A DNA stretch of 41,953 nt from an uncultured Meiothermus sp. (GCF_937863175.1 NZ_CALMCQ010000343.1:1-41953); one strand, 5' to 3'; shown: positions 31,988-40,994, counted from the first letter of the stretch. Translations and numbers: made by a program. Notes: generated by a model not told the origin, from the letters alone.

Positions 31988-33274
31988 TTAGCGCATTATG
32001 GCAGAAGTCTGACCCCAGGCCAGGTAGATGGCAGCCGACCAGGAGAACGCACCGCCGCCCAACCCCTGGCCGGTCAGGGGATGGAAGTACTCGCTAAAAC
32101 CGGTGCCTTCGGCTAGCTCGAGGGTATCCTGACGGATGCGCCTGGCCATCTCGGCGTAGCCATACTCGCTGAAGCCCAGAGCGATTAGATAGTTGACCAC
32201 CGCCCACACCGGGCCCCGCCAGTAGCGCTGCGGCTCAAACCGAGGGCTGCTGGGGTCGGTGCTGGGTATCAGGTAGCGCACCTGGCGGGCCCAGCCCTCG
32301 AGGGTGCCCAGCAAGCGCTTGGCCCTGGCCGGGCTGGCCGTTCCAGCGTACAGAGGCATAAACGAGGCCGAGACCCCCACCTGAATGGGAGCACCTTTGA
32401 TGAGGTCGCGGTTGAAATACAGACCGGCTTCCTCGTCCCACAGGCTTTCGATACCGTGCTGGCTGGCCTCGAGCCACCCCGCGATCTCGGCCTCGTCCCC
32501 AAACCCAAACCGTTCGGAAAGCCAGAGCAGATCGCGGTTGGCCCGGTGCAGCACACCATCAATCAGCAGGCTGACCACCCGGAAAGGGCATTCTTGCAGC
32601 AGGCGAAGCTGATCGAAGCCAGCCCGTTTGTAGACCTCGAGCAGGGTCAGGAAGCGATCGTACTCGGCCTGGTGGGGGCGCTGGCTGGGGTCTACGTGGG
32701 AGGTATCGCGGCGGGTATAGGGGGGCAGACCGGGGTCTACCTCCACCCGCGCGAGGGCCTCGTCCCAGGCCGGGCTGTTGTCGGCCCCGCTTTCCCACGG
32801 ATGAAACGAAGTGATTAAGCCGGTGTGGTGGGGGTCGCGCTCGCGCTTGAACCAGCGGTGGTAGGCCAGTATTTTGGGGTAAAGGCTTCGGGCCTTGGCC
32901 TCGGCCAGGGCCTGATCCTGGGCCTGCTCGAGCATCCAGCGCACAAAACTGGCCACCACCGGCGGCTGGGAGATGGCGGAAGTAGGTGGGGTGCGGGCCA
33001 CCCCCCAGCGCTCGGGGCCGGGGAAGTAGGTGGGCTCGGGTTTGTGGAAGATGATGTGCGGCAGCATGCCACTGGGCCACTGCCCCTGAAAGAGCAATTC
33101 AAACTCCTGCCAGGCCCGCTTTTCGTCGAACCGCATCCAGCCCAGTGCGGTAAAACCTGCATCCCATAGCCACTGAAATGGATAGAGACCGGCTGTTGGA
33201 ATGGTGAAGCCCCCCCGGTCGTTGGCTTGCAGGATGCGGCGGGCTTCTTGTGCGAGGGATTCCTGGATCTGCAT
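31988..33274 (-). CDS. GH63 mannosylglycerate/glucosylglycerate hydrolase
   Basis: This 428-residue enzyme matches the GH63 glycosylglycerate hydrolases of Thermus (mannosylglycerate hydrolase) and mycobacteria (glucosylglycerate hydrolase). Shared motifs are YPFQWLWDAGF (31-41), QWPSGMLPHIIF (65-76), PWESGADNSPAWD with catalytic acid Asp165 (equivalent to Asp182 of the mycobacterial enzyme), DPSQRPHQAEYDR, PQRYWRGPVW and FSEYF with catalytic base Glu395 (equivalent to Glu419). It is cytoplasmic. GAGGT lies shortly before the ATG at 33274, which is 2 nt after the ATPase gene. Preference for the glucosyl or mannosyl form cannot be read here; the neighbouring phosphorylase favours the glucosyl form. 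Confidence 0.9.
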   Translation of the reverse strand: MQIQESLAQEARRILQANDRGGFTIPTAGLYPFQWLWDAGFTALGWMRFDEKRAWQEFELLFQGQWPSGMLPHIIFHKPEPTYFPGPERWGVARTPPTSAISQPPVVASFVRWMLEQAQDQALAEAKARSLYPKILAYHRWFKRERDPHHTGLITSFHPWESGADNSPAWDEALARVEVDPGLPPYTRRDTSHVDPSQRPHQAEYDRFLTLLEVYKRAGFDQLRLLQECPFRVVSLLIDGVLHRANRDLLWLSERFGFGDEAEIAGWLEASQHGIESLWDEEAGLYFNRDLIKGAPIQVGVSASFMPLYAGTASPARAKRLLGTLEGWARQVRYLIPSTDPSSPRFEPQRYWRGPVWAVVNYLIALGFSEYGYAEMARRIRQDTLELAEGTGFSEYFHPLTGQGLGGGAFSWSAAIYLAWGQTSAIMR

Positions 33275-33276
33275 AC

Positions 33277-34338
33277 CTACCTCATAGGGATGGCCTGACC
33301 GTTGCTGGGGTCAAGCCAGCGCAGGCGATCGGGCTGGGGTCTGAGCCAGAGGGTTTGCCCCGCTCTGACATCGAAGTCGGGTGGTACGGTGGCTTTGATG
33401 TGCTGTTTCCCAAAGCTTAAGGTCAGCAGGAGATGGGGCCCCAGGGGTTCCACCACCAGCACCTCGGCGGGGAAGCTTTGCGGTTGCTGCTGGGTATGGG
33501 CTTCCAGGTCTTCGGGCCGCACCCCCAGCAAGACTTCCTGGCTGGATACGCCGGTGGGCAGATCCAGGGCCAGCGACTGAATTCTTGCCTGCCTGCCTTC
33601 GACCGGGAGCCTCAAGAAATTCATGGGTGGGCTGCCAATAAAGCCGCCTACAAAAGTATTGGCTGGCTCCTGATAGACCTTCATCGGTTCGTCGAATTGC
33701 ACCAGGTATCCGGTGTTCATCACCGCGATACGGTCGGCCAGGCTCATCGCTTCCACCTGGTCGTGGGTTACGTACAGGGTAGTGGTTCGGCTCTCGATCA
33801 GAAGGCGCTTGAGTTCGGCCCGCATCTCCAGGCGCAACAGGGCATCCAGGTTGGACAGGGGTTCGTCCATCAGCAGCACCTCGGGTTCTACCGCCAGGGC
33901 CCGGGCTACTGCCACCCGTTGGCGCTGCCCGCCAGAAAGTTGGGCCGGATAGCGCTCGAGCAGGTTCTCGATGTGCATCAGGGTAGCGGCCCGTTCCACG
34001 CCGGCCCCCAGTTTTTCGGCGGAGACTTTCTGCATCCTCAGGCCAAAAGCGATATTCTCAAAAACCGTGAGGTGCGGAAAAACCGCATAGTTCTGGAACA
34101 CCATGGCAATCTTGCGCGCACGCGGCGGGAGCTGGGTTACGTCCCGATCCCCAATCCAGACCCGCCCCCTTTCGGCATATTCGAGGCCCGCAATGATCCG
34201 CAGCAGGGTGGTCTTGCCACAGCCCGAGGGCCCCAGCAACACCACAAATTCCTGGTCACGCACTTCCAGCGAAACCCCACTCAAAGCCTTGAACTTACCA
34301 AAAGTCTTCTCGATGCTCTCAACGCGGATTCCAGCCAT
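33277..34338 (-). CDS. ABC sugar importer ATPase, MalK/UgpC-type
   Basis: This 353-residue ATPase powers the importer encoded upstream. It has Walker A GPSGCGKTT (36-44), the Q-loop FQNYAVFPH (81-89), signature LSGGQRQR (134-141), Walker B VLLMDEP (154-160) and the H-loop VTHDQVEAMS (about 189-198). The C-terminal ~120 residues form a TOBE/OB regulatory domain typical of MalK-type subunits. ATG 34338 has AGGAGG 3 nt upstream. The 159 nt between the second permease and this gene hold no other gene; the gap is the longest but one inside the operon and may contain an internal promoter, though none is clear. Confidence 0.93.
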   Translation of the reverse strand: MAGIRVESIEKTFGKFKALSGVSLEVRDQEFVVLLGPSGCGKTTLLRIIAGLEYAERGRVWIGDRDVTQLPPRARKIAMVFQNYAVFPHLTVFENIAFGLRMQKVSAEKLGAGVERAATLMHIENLLERYPAQLSGGQRQRVAVARALAVEPEVLLMDEPLSNLDALLRLEMRAELKRLLIESRTTTLYVTHDQVEAMSLADRIAVMNTGYLVQFDEPMKVYQEPANTFVGGFIGSPPMNFLRLPVEGRQARIQSLALDLPTGVSSQEVLLGVRPEDLEAHTQQQPQSFPAEVLVVEPLGPHLLLTLSFGKQHIKATVPPDFDVRAGQTLWLRPQPDRLRWLDPSNGQAIPMR

Positions 34339-34497
34339 AAACCTCCTGAAGGGCCCAAAGCGGATTGCCTGATGCCAAAAGCTGGGGGAGTTTAAGCACA
34401 GTGGGTTTGCAAAACCGAGTACCGGGCGCCGTTCCTGCGTTCCCCTCAACCCCGCCGAACGCCAATTCCCAACGTCAAACTACCTCTCTGGGCTGTC

Positions 34498-35298
34498 TCA
34501 CCGGTTAGCGATGCCCCACAAGGTAAACAGATAGCGCCGGATGATGAAGATGAAGATCAGGGCTGGCACGATCAGGAAGAAGCCACCAGCAAAGCGAAAA
34601 GGCAAGGGGGAGTCGTTGAGCGAGGTTAGCAAAAAAGCTGGCAGGGTGCGCTCGCGCAGGGTAAGCAGGGTGGCTGCAAACACCTCGTTCCACGAGATCA
34701 CAAAAGCAAAAATAGCCGTGGCCGCAAGCCCCGGAATAGCCAACGGGAGTACCACCCGTAAAAAGGCCTGGATGCGGTTGCAGCCCAGGGTCCAGGCAGC
34801 TTCTTCCAGCTCTTTGGGGATGCCCAGAAACAGGCTGCTGGTCACCAGAACCGCAAAAGGCAGGGCCAGCGCGGTGTGTACCAGCGCAACCCCAAAGGGG
34901 GTATCGTAGATGCCCAGGTTGATGAACTGAACCGCCAGCGGGATGGCCAGAATCGCCAGGGGAAAGGCCCGTGTGAGCAGGATCAGCACCCGGTAAGAGT
35001 CCGCTCCGGCAAAACGGTAACGGGCCAGGGCGTAACCAGCGGGCGCACCCAGCAAAATTGAAAATGCCAGGGTCATGGCGGCCACGACCAGGCTATTACG
35101 GATAGCCTTCCAGACCCCCTCCACACCAAAGAAGAAGGTGATGGTCTCCAACGAAAACTGCTGGGGCAGGAACCCCTTGGGCCAGGCAAATACCGAGGCG
35201 CGATCACTGAAGGCCAGGGTGGTAATCAGGAAGATGGGAGTCAGCACCCACAAGACCAGCACGACTGCCAAAAGCAGATAAAGCAGACGCAGATTCAT
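34498..35298 (-). CDS. ABC sugar importer permease, MalG-type
   Basis: This 266-residue inner-membrane subunit has six hydrophobic helices. The EAA loop that docks on the ATPase reads EEAAWTLGCNRIQAFLRVVLP (about residues 159-179), the form used by the carbohydrate uptake transporter-1 family. The N-terminus LLYLLLAVVLVLWVLTPIFL is a signal-anchor helix. It overlaps the first permease gene by 4 nt (ATGA), so equal amounts are made. With the partner permease it forms the translocation channel for the solute bound by the periplasmic protein. Substrate identity comes from the operon context, not from this sequence. Confidence 0.92.
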   Translation of the reverse strand: MNLRLLYLLLAVVLVLWVLTPIFLITTLAFSDRASVFAWPKGFLPQQFSLETITFFFGVEGVWKAIRNSLVVAAMTLAFSILLGAPAGYALARYRFAGADSYRVLILLTRAFPLAILAIPLAVQFINLGIYDTPFGVALVHTALALPFAVLVTSSLFLGIPKELEEAAWTLGCNRIQAFLRVVLPLAIPGLAATAIFAFVISWNEVFAATLLTLRERTLPAFLLTSLNDSPLPFRFAGGFFLIVPALIFIFIIRRYLFTLWGIANR

Positions 35299-36146
35299 GC
35301 CACACCATCCTGCCTTGAGCGCAACAGCCGCAAATAGAGCAACGTGGCAACCACCGAGATACCCAGAATAATGACCGCGTACGCGGCGGCCACCCCCGGA
35401 TTTTGATAGGTGTTGTACCAGAAATAGGCTTCGCCGGCCAGCACCGGCAGGTTGCGTCCACCCAGCACGACCACCACCGCAAACACCTCGAGGGCCAGAA
35501 TGGTTCGCAGGATCAGGGCCACTTGCAGGCTGGGCATAAGCAGGGGCAGGGTGACTTTTCGGAAGCGTTGCCAGGGCGTGGCCCCAAACACCTCGGCGGC
35601 CTCGCTGTATTCTTTGGGAATAAGCTGTAATCCAGCAACCAGAATCACAAACACGATGGCGGTAGCCCGCCAGACTTCAGCGGCCACCACGGCCACGAAA
35701 ATCATCATGGGGGTCTCGTAGCTAAGCCACAACTGCGGCTGCTGAATCACCCCAATGCCCTGCAAGAAGCTGTTGAGATAACCCCGCTCGGTAAAAATTG
35801 CCAGCCACACGATGCCTGCGGCCAGATCGGAAATTCCCAGCGGGATGGTCCAGACATACAAGAACAGATCACGGCCCTTGGAAATGCTTCCCAGCAACAG
35901 GGCCATCCCTAAGGCCATCACCACCTGTAAAGGAACAATCACCACGGTCAGCAGCAGGGTGTACTTGAGGGCATCCCTGAAGTAGAGGTCGGCGGCCATC
36001 CGTTGGAAATTCTCGAGTGTCCACCCCCCCCCGCTTCCCCGCACCGACAGCAGCAGGGCCTCTACCAGCGGCCAGGCGAACAGGAGCAACAAAAACAGCA
36101 CGCTCGGCAAGATGAGCACGTAGGGGATATACCGTTCACTACGCAT
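35295..36146 (-). CDS. ABC sugar importer permease, MalF-type
   Basis: This 283-residue permease has six membrane helices and an EAA loop SEAAEVFGATPWQRFRKVTLP (about residues 194-214). The first helix begins YIPYVLILPSVLFLLLLFAWPL. The ATG at 36146 is chosen because GGAAGGG precedes it by a few bases and the protein then begins with the usual short basic N-terminus RSERY; the frame is open further upstream but that text is not membrane-protein-like. The 183 nt between the binding-protein gene and this one contain no gene. It overlaps the second permease by 4 nt and acts with it in the inner membrane. Confidence 0.9.
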   Translation of the reverse strand: MRSERYIPYVLILPSVLFLLLLFAWPLVEALLLSVRGSGGGWTLENFQRMAADLYFRDALKYTLLLTVVIVPLQVVMALGMALLLGSISKGRDLFLYVWTIPLGISDLAAGIVWLAIFTERGYLNSFLQGIGVIQQPQLWLSYETPMMIFVAVVAAEVWRATAIVFVILVAGLQLIPKEYSEAAEVFGATPWQRFRKVTLPLLMPSLQVALILRTILALEVFAVVVVLGGRNLPVLAGEAYFWYNTYQNPGVAAAYAVIILGISVVATLLYLRLLRSRQDGVA

Positions 36147-36329
36147 CTGACCCTTCCACTTTCCTCCCAAATGGGGTGAGTTTTCCTGGATGGAAAGAGG
36201 CCGGTGATCCAACCGCCGACCCCTTTCGCCAGGTTCAGTTGCACCGATGGCTATTGCGGTTTGCCAGCACACAACCCGTGTCGAGGTCCAACGTCAAAGG
36301 TCGGTGCCTTTAGCTTTCAGCCTTCCGCT

Positions 36330-37619
36330 TTAGTTCACCGGGCAGGGCCCGCTGCTAGCAGGGTCGGGCGACCAGCAAGGGGCTCTGGTTTCGTTCATGA
36401 TGCGGCGCAGATTGCCGGCCTCGCTATCGAGCACCCGGCGAACATCTTCGTTGCGAAGGATGATCCGCGCAAAGGTATCCTGGAAGACCTTGTTGTACTC
36501 ACCGCCCCTGGCACCCAGACCCACCGGCAGCAGGCTGGGCAGGGCCACGTTGCTCTGGGCCTGCCGCGCGATGGCATCGGCGCCCATGCGAATGCCCTGG
36601 GGCAGGTTCTCAGGCAACCGAACCTGGATGACCGGGAAGAAGCCGTTTTGTACCAGGGTGGCAATCTGCACGTCGGGTCGGGTCAGGTACTCGATGGCGG
36701 CTACCGCAGCGGCCCGGTTGGGGCTGCCTTTGGGGATGGCCAGGCCGGCCAGCACCGGCATGAAGCCACGGCCATACGGCCCGATGGGTGCAGGGAAAGC
36801 CACAAAGTCGTTGGGGCGCTGGTTAAGCGCATCGCGCAAACGGGCGATGTGATCCCAGGCGATCCAGACCTCACCGGACAGCAAGGGCTCTTGCATAAAA
36901 TCGTAGCTGGTAGACTGGGGGTTCACGTGCTGCCAGAGGCTCCTGAACTCGAGCCACATGCTCTCGGCCTCGTCGCTTCTAAACCGGGTGACCGCGCTCT
37001 TGGTGTACGAGGGATACAAGTAACCCTGGGTGAAGCGGTGCATCAAGCCCCTGGGACCAGCAGGGAAACCCAGCATCCGCCGACCGGTGGCCCGCTGGAT
37101 GCTGGCAGCCCACTCTCTGAGCTGCGAGTAGGTGAGGGTGTTAACGCTGGCTCCTGCCGGTAGATACTGCAAGGCCTGTCGGCTGGCCACCATGATGTAG
37201 GTGGCTTGCATCCAGGGGATGTAGAGCTGGTTGGCCGTGCCCATCCTGCCCAGGTTCACAAAGGTCTGGGAGAACCGGCGATCCCTGAGCTGGGCCAGCA
37301 CATCGTCTACATTGTCCAGCGCACCCGCTGCGATCAGCGGAGGGAAGTCGCCGTGCAGGCCCCCGGCCAGGCCCACGTTCACCCGGCCTGCCCGGACCTC
37401 GGAGAGAATACGGTTGGTGAAGGGGGCGTTGTCCTCGGGGATGAACTCCACCCGCCCCTGGAAGTCTTTCAGGATCACCTGCCGCATCCGCTGGGCTTCC
37501 TCGATGGGGGTGAACTGGGTGGAGACAAACAGCAGCGATGCGGTCTGTTGCGCTAGCACCCCCGACAGCACCAGCAAGGTGCTCAAGAGACCCAACCACA
37601 ACCACTTGCTCTTCTTCAT
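36330..37619 (-). CDS. ABC importer solute-binding protein
   Basis: This 429-residue exported protein has a signal peptide (MKKSKWLWLGLLSTLLVLSG, cleavage likely after VLA at about 23) without a lipobox Cys, so it should be periplasmic and soluble. The body fits the family-1 extracellular binding fold: an early FVSTQFTPIEEAQRMRQVILKDF segment, then LYIPWMQATYIMVASRQAL and VLAGLAIPKGSPNRAAAVAAIEYL. The C-terminal tail has two cysteines (APCWSPDPASSGPCPVN) that could form a disulfide. AAGGAGG lies 5-6 nt before the ATG. It is 12 nt after lacI. It would deliver glucosylglycerate-like solutes to the permease pair; the ligand is inferred from the operon. Confidence 0.9.
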   Translation of the reverse strand: MKKSKWLWLGLLSTLLVLSGVLAQQTASLLFVSTQFTPIEEAQRMRQVILKDFQGRVEFIPEDNAPFTNRILSEVRAGRVNVGLAGGLHGDFPPLIAAGALDNVDDVLAQLRDRRFSQTFVNLGRMGTANQLYIPWMQATYIMVASRQALQYLPAGASVNTLTYSQLREWAASIQRATGRRMLGFPAGPRGLMHRFTQGYLYPSYTKSAVTRFRSDEAESMWLEFRSLWQHVNPQSTSYDFMQEPLLSGEVWIAWDHIARLRDALNQRPNDFVAFPAPIGPYGRGFMPVLAGLAIPKGSPNRAAAVAAIEYLTRPDVQIATLVQNGFFPVIQVRLPENLPQGIRMGADAIARQAQSNVALPSLLPVGLGARGGEYNKVFQDTFARIILRNEDVRRVLDSEAGNLRRIMNETRAPCWSPDPASSGPCPVN

Positions 37620-37631
37620 GCCTTCCTCCTT

Positions 37632-38678
37632 TTACGTTTGCGGTGGGCCATCCGACCCCCGCAGAACCAACTCGGGAACCCAGACCTCCTGTAACCGTGA
37701 AACCGCCACCCCCCCCAGCCGCGCCAGCAACATCTCCACCAGCCGCTTACCGGTATCGCGAAAAGGCTGGTGTACGGTGGAGAGGGGTGGGTCGGTGTAC
37801 TGTGCCTGGGGGATATCGTCGTAGCCAATAACCGAGACCTCCTGGCCCCCTTTGAGCCCTCGCTCCCGCAAAGCCCGCAGAACCCCCAGGGCCATCAGGT
37901 CGTTGGCGCACAAAATGGCGCTGGGAAACTCGGGCGGTTCCAGCAAAACCTGGGACAACTGGTAACCGCTTTTCTCACTGAGATCACCCTCCAGCAACCA
38001 CTCGGGTCGGATGGGGATTCTGGCTTCACTCATGGCCTGCCGATAGCCTGCCAGGCGGTGAGCAGCGAAGTTGAGTTCGTGCGGAGCCCCAATAAAGGCG
38101 ATATCGCGGTGGCCCAGATGGAGCAGATGCTGCGTGGCTATATAGAAGCCCTGTTGTCCGTCCACATCCAGATAGGGATAGGGGGTGGTGATGAGGTCGC
38201 AGCGCCCATGCGACACGAATGGAATGTTTTGCTCGAGCAGATAGGTGATGCGCTCGTCCTGGCGGCGGGTGCGGGCCACGACCAGGCCCTCCACCCGTCT
38301 GCCCTCCACCAGACGCCGGTAACAGGCCAGCTCTTCCGAGCCGGGCGGGCAGGTGGCCACCAGCAAATCCAGTCCGGCATCCGATAGCCCCTCGCCCAAC
38401 CCGGCCAGCAGCTCCAGAAAAAACGAGTCGGCAAAACGCCCCGGCGGAGAGGGAATGACCAGGCCGATGGTCTCGGCGCGGCCCTTGCGCAGGCGCTTTC
38501 CATTCGGGTTGGGACGGTATCCCAGGCGGGTAGCAGTCTCGAGCACCCGCTCGCGGGTTTGGGGGCTGACCCGATCGGGGTTGTTGAGCACCCTCGAGAC
38601 CGTCGCGATAGATACCTCAGCCTCCGCTGCCACGCGGCGGATATCAACTGCCAGGGAGGAGGGTTTGATGCCAGACAT
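37632..38678 (-). CDS. LacI/GalR-family regulator of the solute operon
   Basis: This 348-residue repressor has an N-terminal helix-turn-helix and hinge (DIRRVAAEAEVSIATVSRVL, about residues 12-31, then LGYRPNPNGKRL) and a periplasmic-binding-like ligand domain with the usual AILCANDLMALGVLRAL and VSVIGYDDIPQAQYTDPPLSTVHQP motifs. It should bind an operator and release it, or bind it, when a sugar from the pathway is present. ATG 38678 is chosen because the DNA-binding domain begins there, although the frame is open for about 1.2 kb upstream through the antisense of the aldo/keto reductase. TACAAC lies 10 nt before the ATG. As first gene of the operon it is probably autoregulated. Confidence 0.93.
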   Translation of the reverse strand: MSGIKPSSLAVDIRRVAAEAEVSIATVSRVLNNPDRVSPQTRERVLETATRLGYRPNPNGKRLRKGRAETIGLVIPSPPGRFADSFFLELLAGLGEGLSDAGLDLLVATCPPGSEELACYRRLVEGRRVEGLVVARTRRQDERITYLLEQNIPFVSHGRCDLITTPYPYLDVDGQQGFYIATQHLLHLGHRDIAFIGAPHELNFAAHRLAGYRQAMSEARIPIRPEWLLEGDLSEKSGYQLSQVLLEPPEFPSAILCANDLMALGVLRALRERGLKGGQEVSVIGYDDIPQAQYTDPPLSTVHQPFRDTGKRLVEMLLARLGGVAVSRLQEVWVPELVLRGSDGPPQT

Positions 38679-38716
38679 AGGAAAACTTGTTGTAGCAAGA
38701 GCTACTCCAGCACACG

Positions 38717-38732
38717 ATGTAAACGTTTTCCA
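38717..38732. promoter_or_regulatory. LacI-family operator
   Basis: ATGTAAACGTTTTCCA contains the AAACGTTT core typical of LacI-family operators. The half-sites share G-x-AAAC around the central CpG, with some mismatches further out. It lies 39 nt upstream of lacI and 168 nt upstream of the aldo/keto reductase start, in the divergent promoter region. A TACAAT at 38806-38811 may be the reductase -10. Confidence 0.6.
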
Positions 38733-38900
38733 TAAACTATCACCGCCGCACGATTTGCGCAAGCCCCCCGGCCTAAAGGCCGAGACAGGGAAGTGGGCCC
38801 TGCGATACAATCGCCTGGCAGGGGTGCGAAAAAACGGATGACCCAGTACGTTGAGGCATCGAGGCGATGCGTCCATTGCGGATGAGGGAGAGGGGAGAAG

Positions 38901-39926
38901 ATGCGCTACAAACTTCTGGGGAGGAGTGGACTGCGGGTATCTGAACTGGCCCTGGGCACCATGACCTTTGGCGAGGACTGGGGCTGGGGGGCCAGCAAGG
39001 AAGAAAGCCAAAAAATATTCGAAGCTTACGCTGAGGCGGGCGGCAACTTTATTGACACTGCCTGCAACTACACCAACGGAACCAGCGAGAGGTTTGTAGG
39101 GGAGTTTGTGGCAGCCGACCGGGATCGCTTTGTGGTGGCGACCAAGTTTACCCTTTCGGAACGGCAGGCTGACCTGAACTTTGGCGGCAACCACCGCAAG
39201 AACCTGATGCGTACCCTGGAATCCAGCCTGCAAAAGCTGAATACCGACTACATTGACCTGCTCTGGCTGCATGTTTGGGACTTCACCGCCCCGGTGGAAG
39301 AAGTGATGCGGGCCCTGGACGATGCGGTGCGCAGTGGGCGGGTGCACTATGTAGGCATTTCCGACTCGCCCGCCTGGATAGTGGCCCAGGCCAACACCCT
39401 GGCCGATTTGCGCGGCTGGAGCCCCTTTGTGGCCTTGCAGGTGCCCTACAGCATTGCCTCGAGGGACATAGAGCGCGACCTGCTGCCGATGGCCCGTGCT
39501 TTTGGCCTGGCAGTCACGCCCTGGGCGGTCATGGGTGGCGGGGTGCTGAGCGGAAAGTACACTCGCGAACCCGACCAACCCACCCGGCAAAGACGAGAGA
39601 ATATCGCTCCGGAGCGGCTGCAACTGGCCGAATCCGTTGCTTCCATCGCCCACGAATTGGGGCGAAGCCCAGCCCAGGTAGCGATCAACTGGGTGCGCCA
39701 GCAACAGCATCGCGCCCAGATTATTCCCATTCTGGGAGCCCGCACGGAGGCCCAGATCCGGGACAACCTGGACTGCCTCGAGTTCACCCTGGGTGAGGCC
39801 CATCTTGTACGGCTGGAAGAAGCCAGTCCCATCAAACTGGGTTTCCCCCACGAGTTCTTCGGTAGCGAAAACGTTCAGAGTCTAATCTTTGGAACCAGGC
39901 GGGATCTGCTCGACCGCCGGAGGTGA
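38901..39926 (+). CDS. Aldo/keto reductase
   Basis: This 341-residue NADPH-dependent reductase has the AKR tetrad: Asp52, Tyr57 (DTACNYTNG), Lys82 (ATKFT) and His124 (LLWLHVWD), in the usual (beta/alpha)8 order. Its text is closest to the YajO/Gpr-like group (LGRSGLRVSELALGTMTFG start; IIPILGARTEAQIRDNL near the end binds the NADP phosphate). It reduces aldehydes or ketones of broad type. GGGGAG precedes the ATG at 38901. It is divergent from lacI and shares the operator region, so it may belong to the same regulon. The next gene starts 2 nt after its stop. Confidence 0.92.
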   Translation: MRYKLLGRSGLRVSELALGTMTFGEDWGWGASKEESQKIFEAYAEAGGNFIDTACNYTNGTSERFVGEFVAADRDRFVVATKFTLSERQADLNFGGNHRKNLMRTLESSLQKLNTDYIDLLWLHVWDFTAPVEEVMRALDDAVRSGRVHYVGISDSPAWIVAQANTLADLRGWSPFVALQVPYSIASRDIERDLLPMARAFGLAVTPWAVMGGGVLSGKYTREPDQPTRQRRENIAPERLQLAESVASIAHELGRSPAQVAINWVRQQQHRAQIIPILGARTEAQIRDNLDCLEFTLGEAHLVRLEEASPIKLGFPHEFFGSENVQSLIFGTRRDLLDRRR

Positions 39927-39928
39927 CG

Positions 39929-40240
39929 ATGGCCTACTACCTGGTGAGCGCCAGAGCCAAAAAAAGCAAGCTCGAGGAACTCAAAACCCGCCTTCTGTCC
40001 GGTGAAATCCGGGCCATGCGTCCCTTTGGTACCGCGCTGGATTCCTCATTGCGGGGGGCCAGGGTGCGGGAGGATGGGCTGCTGTTATGGGAGGAGCAAG
40101 ACTACTGCGTACCTCCCCTGGCTATGGAGCGTACCGCTGTACTGGACGATTATTTCCATGAAATTGCAGTCGAGCCAGTGCAGAAAGGCCAGGGCTGGAA
40201 ACGAATCGCCAAACTGCCGCATTTGTGGCCGTTGTCTTAG
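39929..40240 (+). CDS. Uncharacterised 103-residue protein
   Basis: The protein begins MAYYLVSARAKKSKLEELKT and has no signal peptide, membrane helix or motif that I recognise. It is mixed alpha/beta in pattern, with a central LLLWEEQDYCVPPLAMER segment and one Cys. The start at ATG 39929 is supported by GGAGGTGA spanning the aldo/keto reductase stop, 2 nt away; an in-frame GTG at 39923 lies inside that site and is rejected. The close coupling suggests cotranslation with the reductase. The text YYLVSARAKKSKLEEL resembles proteins that form small ferredoxin-like folds, but this is a weak impression. Function unknown. Confidence 0.65.
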   Translation: MAYYLVSARAKKSKLEELKTRLLSGEIRAMRPFGTALDSSLRGARVREDGLLLWEEQDYCVPPLAMERTAVLDDYFHEIAVEPVQKGQGWKRIAKLPHLWPLS

Positions 40241-40295
40241 CGGGGGCATTTGCGCTTTACTTTTTGCTGCCCCCACCCCAAGATGAGAAAACCGG

Positions 40296-40994
40296 ATGAA
40301 TACCATGTCCTCCACACCCGTAGTCGAACGCATGCAAGACCACATTCGCCGGTGGGAGCAGACCGGTGACCGCCGCGCGGTGTTTCTGAGTTGTTATTCG
40401 ATGATGACCCAGAATATGCTGGCAGCAATTGCCAGGGACGAGTTTCAAGACCCGGTGTGGGTGGATCACCTTCTGCACCACTTTGCCGACTACTACTTTG
40501 TGGCTCTAGAGGCCTACGAACAAAACCCGGCTACCGCTCCTGCGGTATGGCAGATTGCCCACGGCTGCTGTCGCAGCCCCCACCTGAAAGCCTTACAAAA
40601 CCTGCTGTTGGGGGTTAATGCCCACATCAACTACGACCTGGTGCTGGCAGTGTGCGATGTGTTGCAAAACGAGTGGGAAGCCCTGAGCCCCCAGCAGCGC
40701 GAGATGCGCTATGCTGATCACTGCAAGGTGAACGTGATTATTGCTCAGACCGTGGATCGCGTGCAGGATCAGGTGATCGAACGCTACAACCCCGAAATGG
40801 ATCTGGTGGACAGGCTGATGGGTTCGCTAGACGAGTGGCTGATTTCACGCCTCATTGCCAGTTGGCGTGATCAGGTCTGGCGAAACGCAATTGACCGGGT
40901 TATGGCCCCTCAGGCCGAACGCGGGCTGCTAACCCAGAAGGTCGAAAAGGCCTGCCTGGAGATTGCCGAATCCATCTTGCTCAAACGCCCATAA
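40296..40994 (+). CDS. DUF5995 family protein
   Basis: This 232-residue soluble, mostly helical protein matches the DUF5995 group, recognised by an N-terminal VVERMQDHIRRWE, a LHHFADYYFVALEAY helix (about residues 64-78), PAVWQIAH (about 83-90) and the highly conserved LLLGVNAHINYDLVLAV (about 103-119). The His and Asp of NAHINYDL could bind a metal. The function of the family is unknown. ATG 40296 or ATG 40305 could serve as start; no strong Shine-Dalgarno distinguishes them. It is 55 nt after the preceding gene and is followed by hairpins and a T-tract. Confidence 0.8.
   Translation: MNTMSSTPVVERMQDHIRRWEQTGDRRAVFLSCYSMMTQNMLAAIARDEFQDPVWVDHLLHHFADYYFVALEAYEQNPATAPAVWQIAHGCCRSPHLKALQNLLLGVNAHINYDLVLAVCDVLQNEWEALSPQQREMRYADHCKVNVIIAQTVDRVQDQVIERYNPEMDLVDRLMGSLDEWLISRLIASWRDQVWRNAIDRVMAPQAERGLLTQKVEKACLEIAESILLKRP

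Noticed and set aside
38679-39851. Upstream extension of the lacI reading frame by about 390 codons
   Set aside because: The extension is antisense to the aldo/keto reductase, has no DNA-binding or other domain, and the helix-turn-helix begins at the ATG at 38678.
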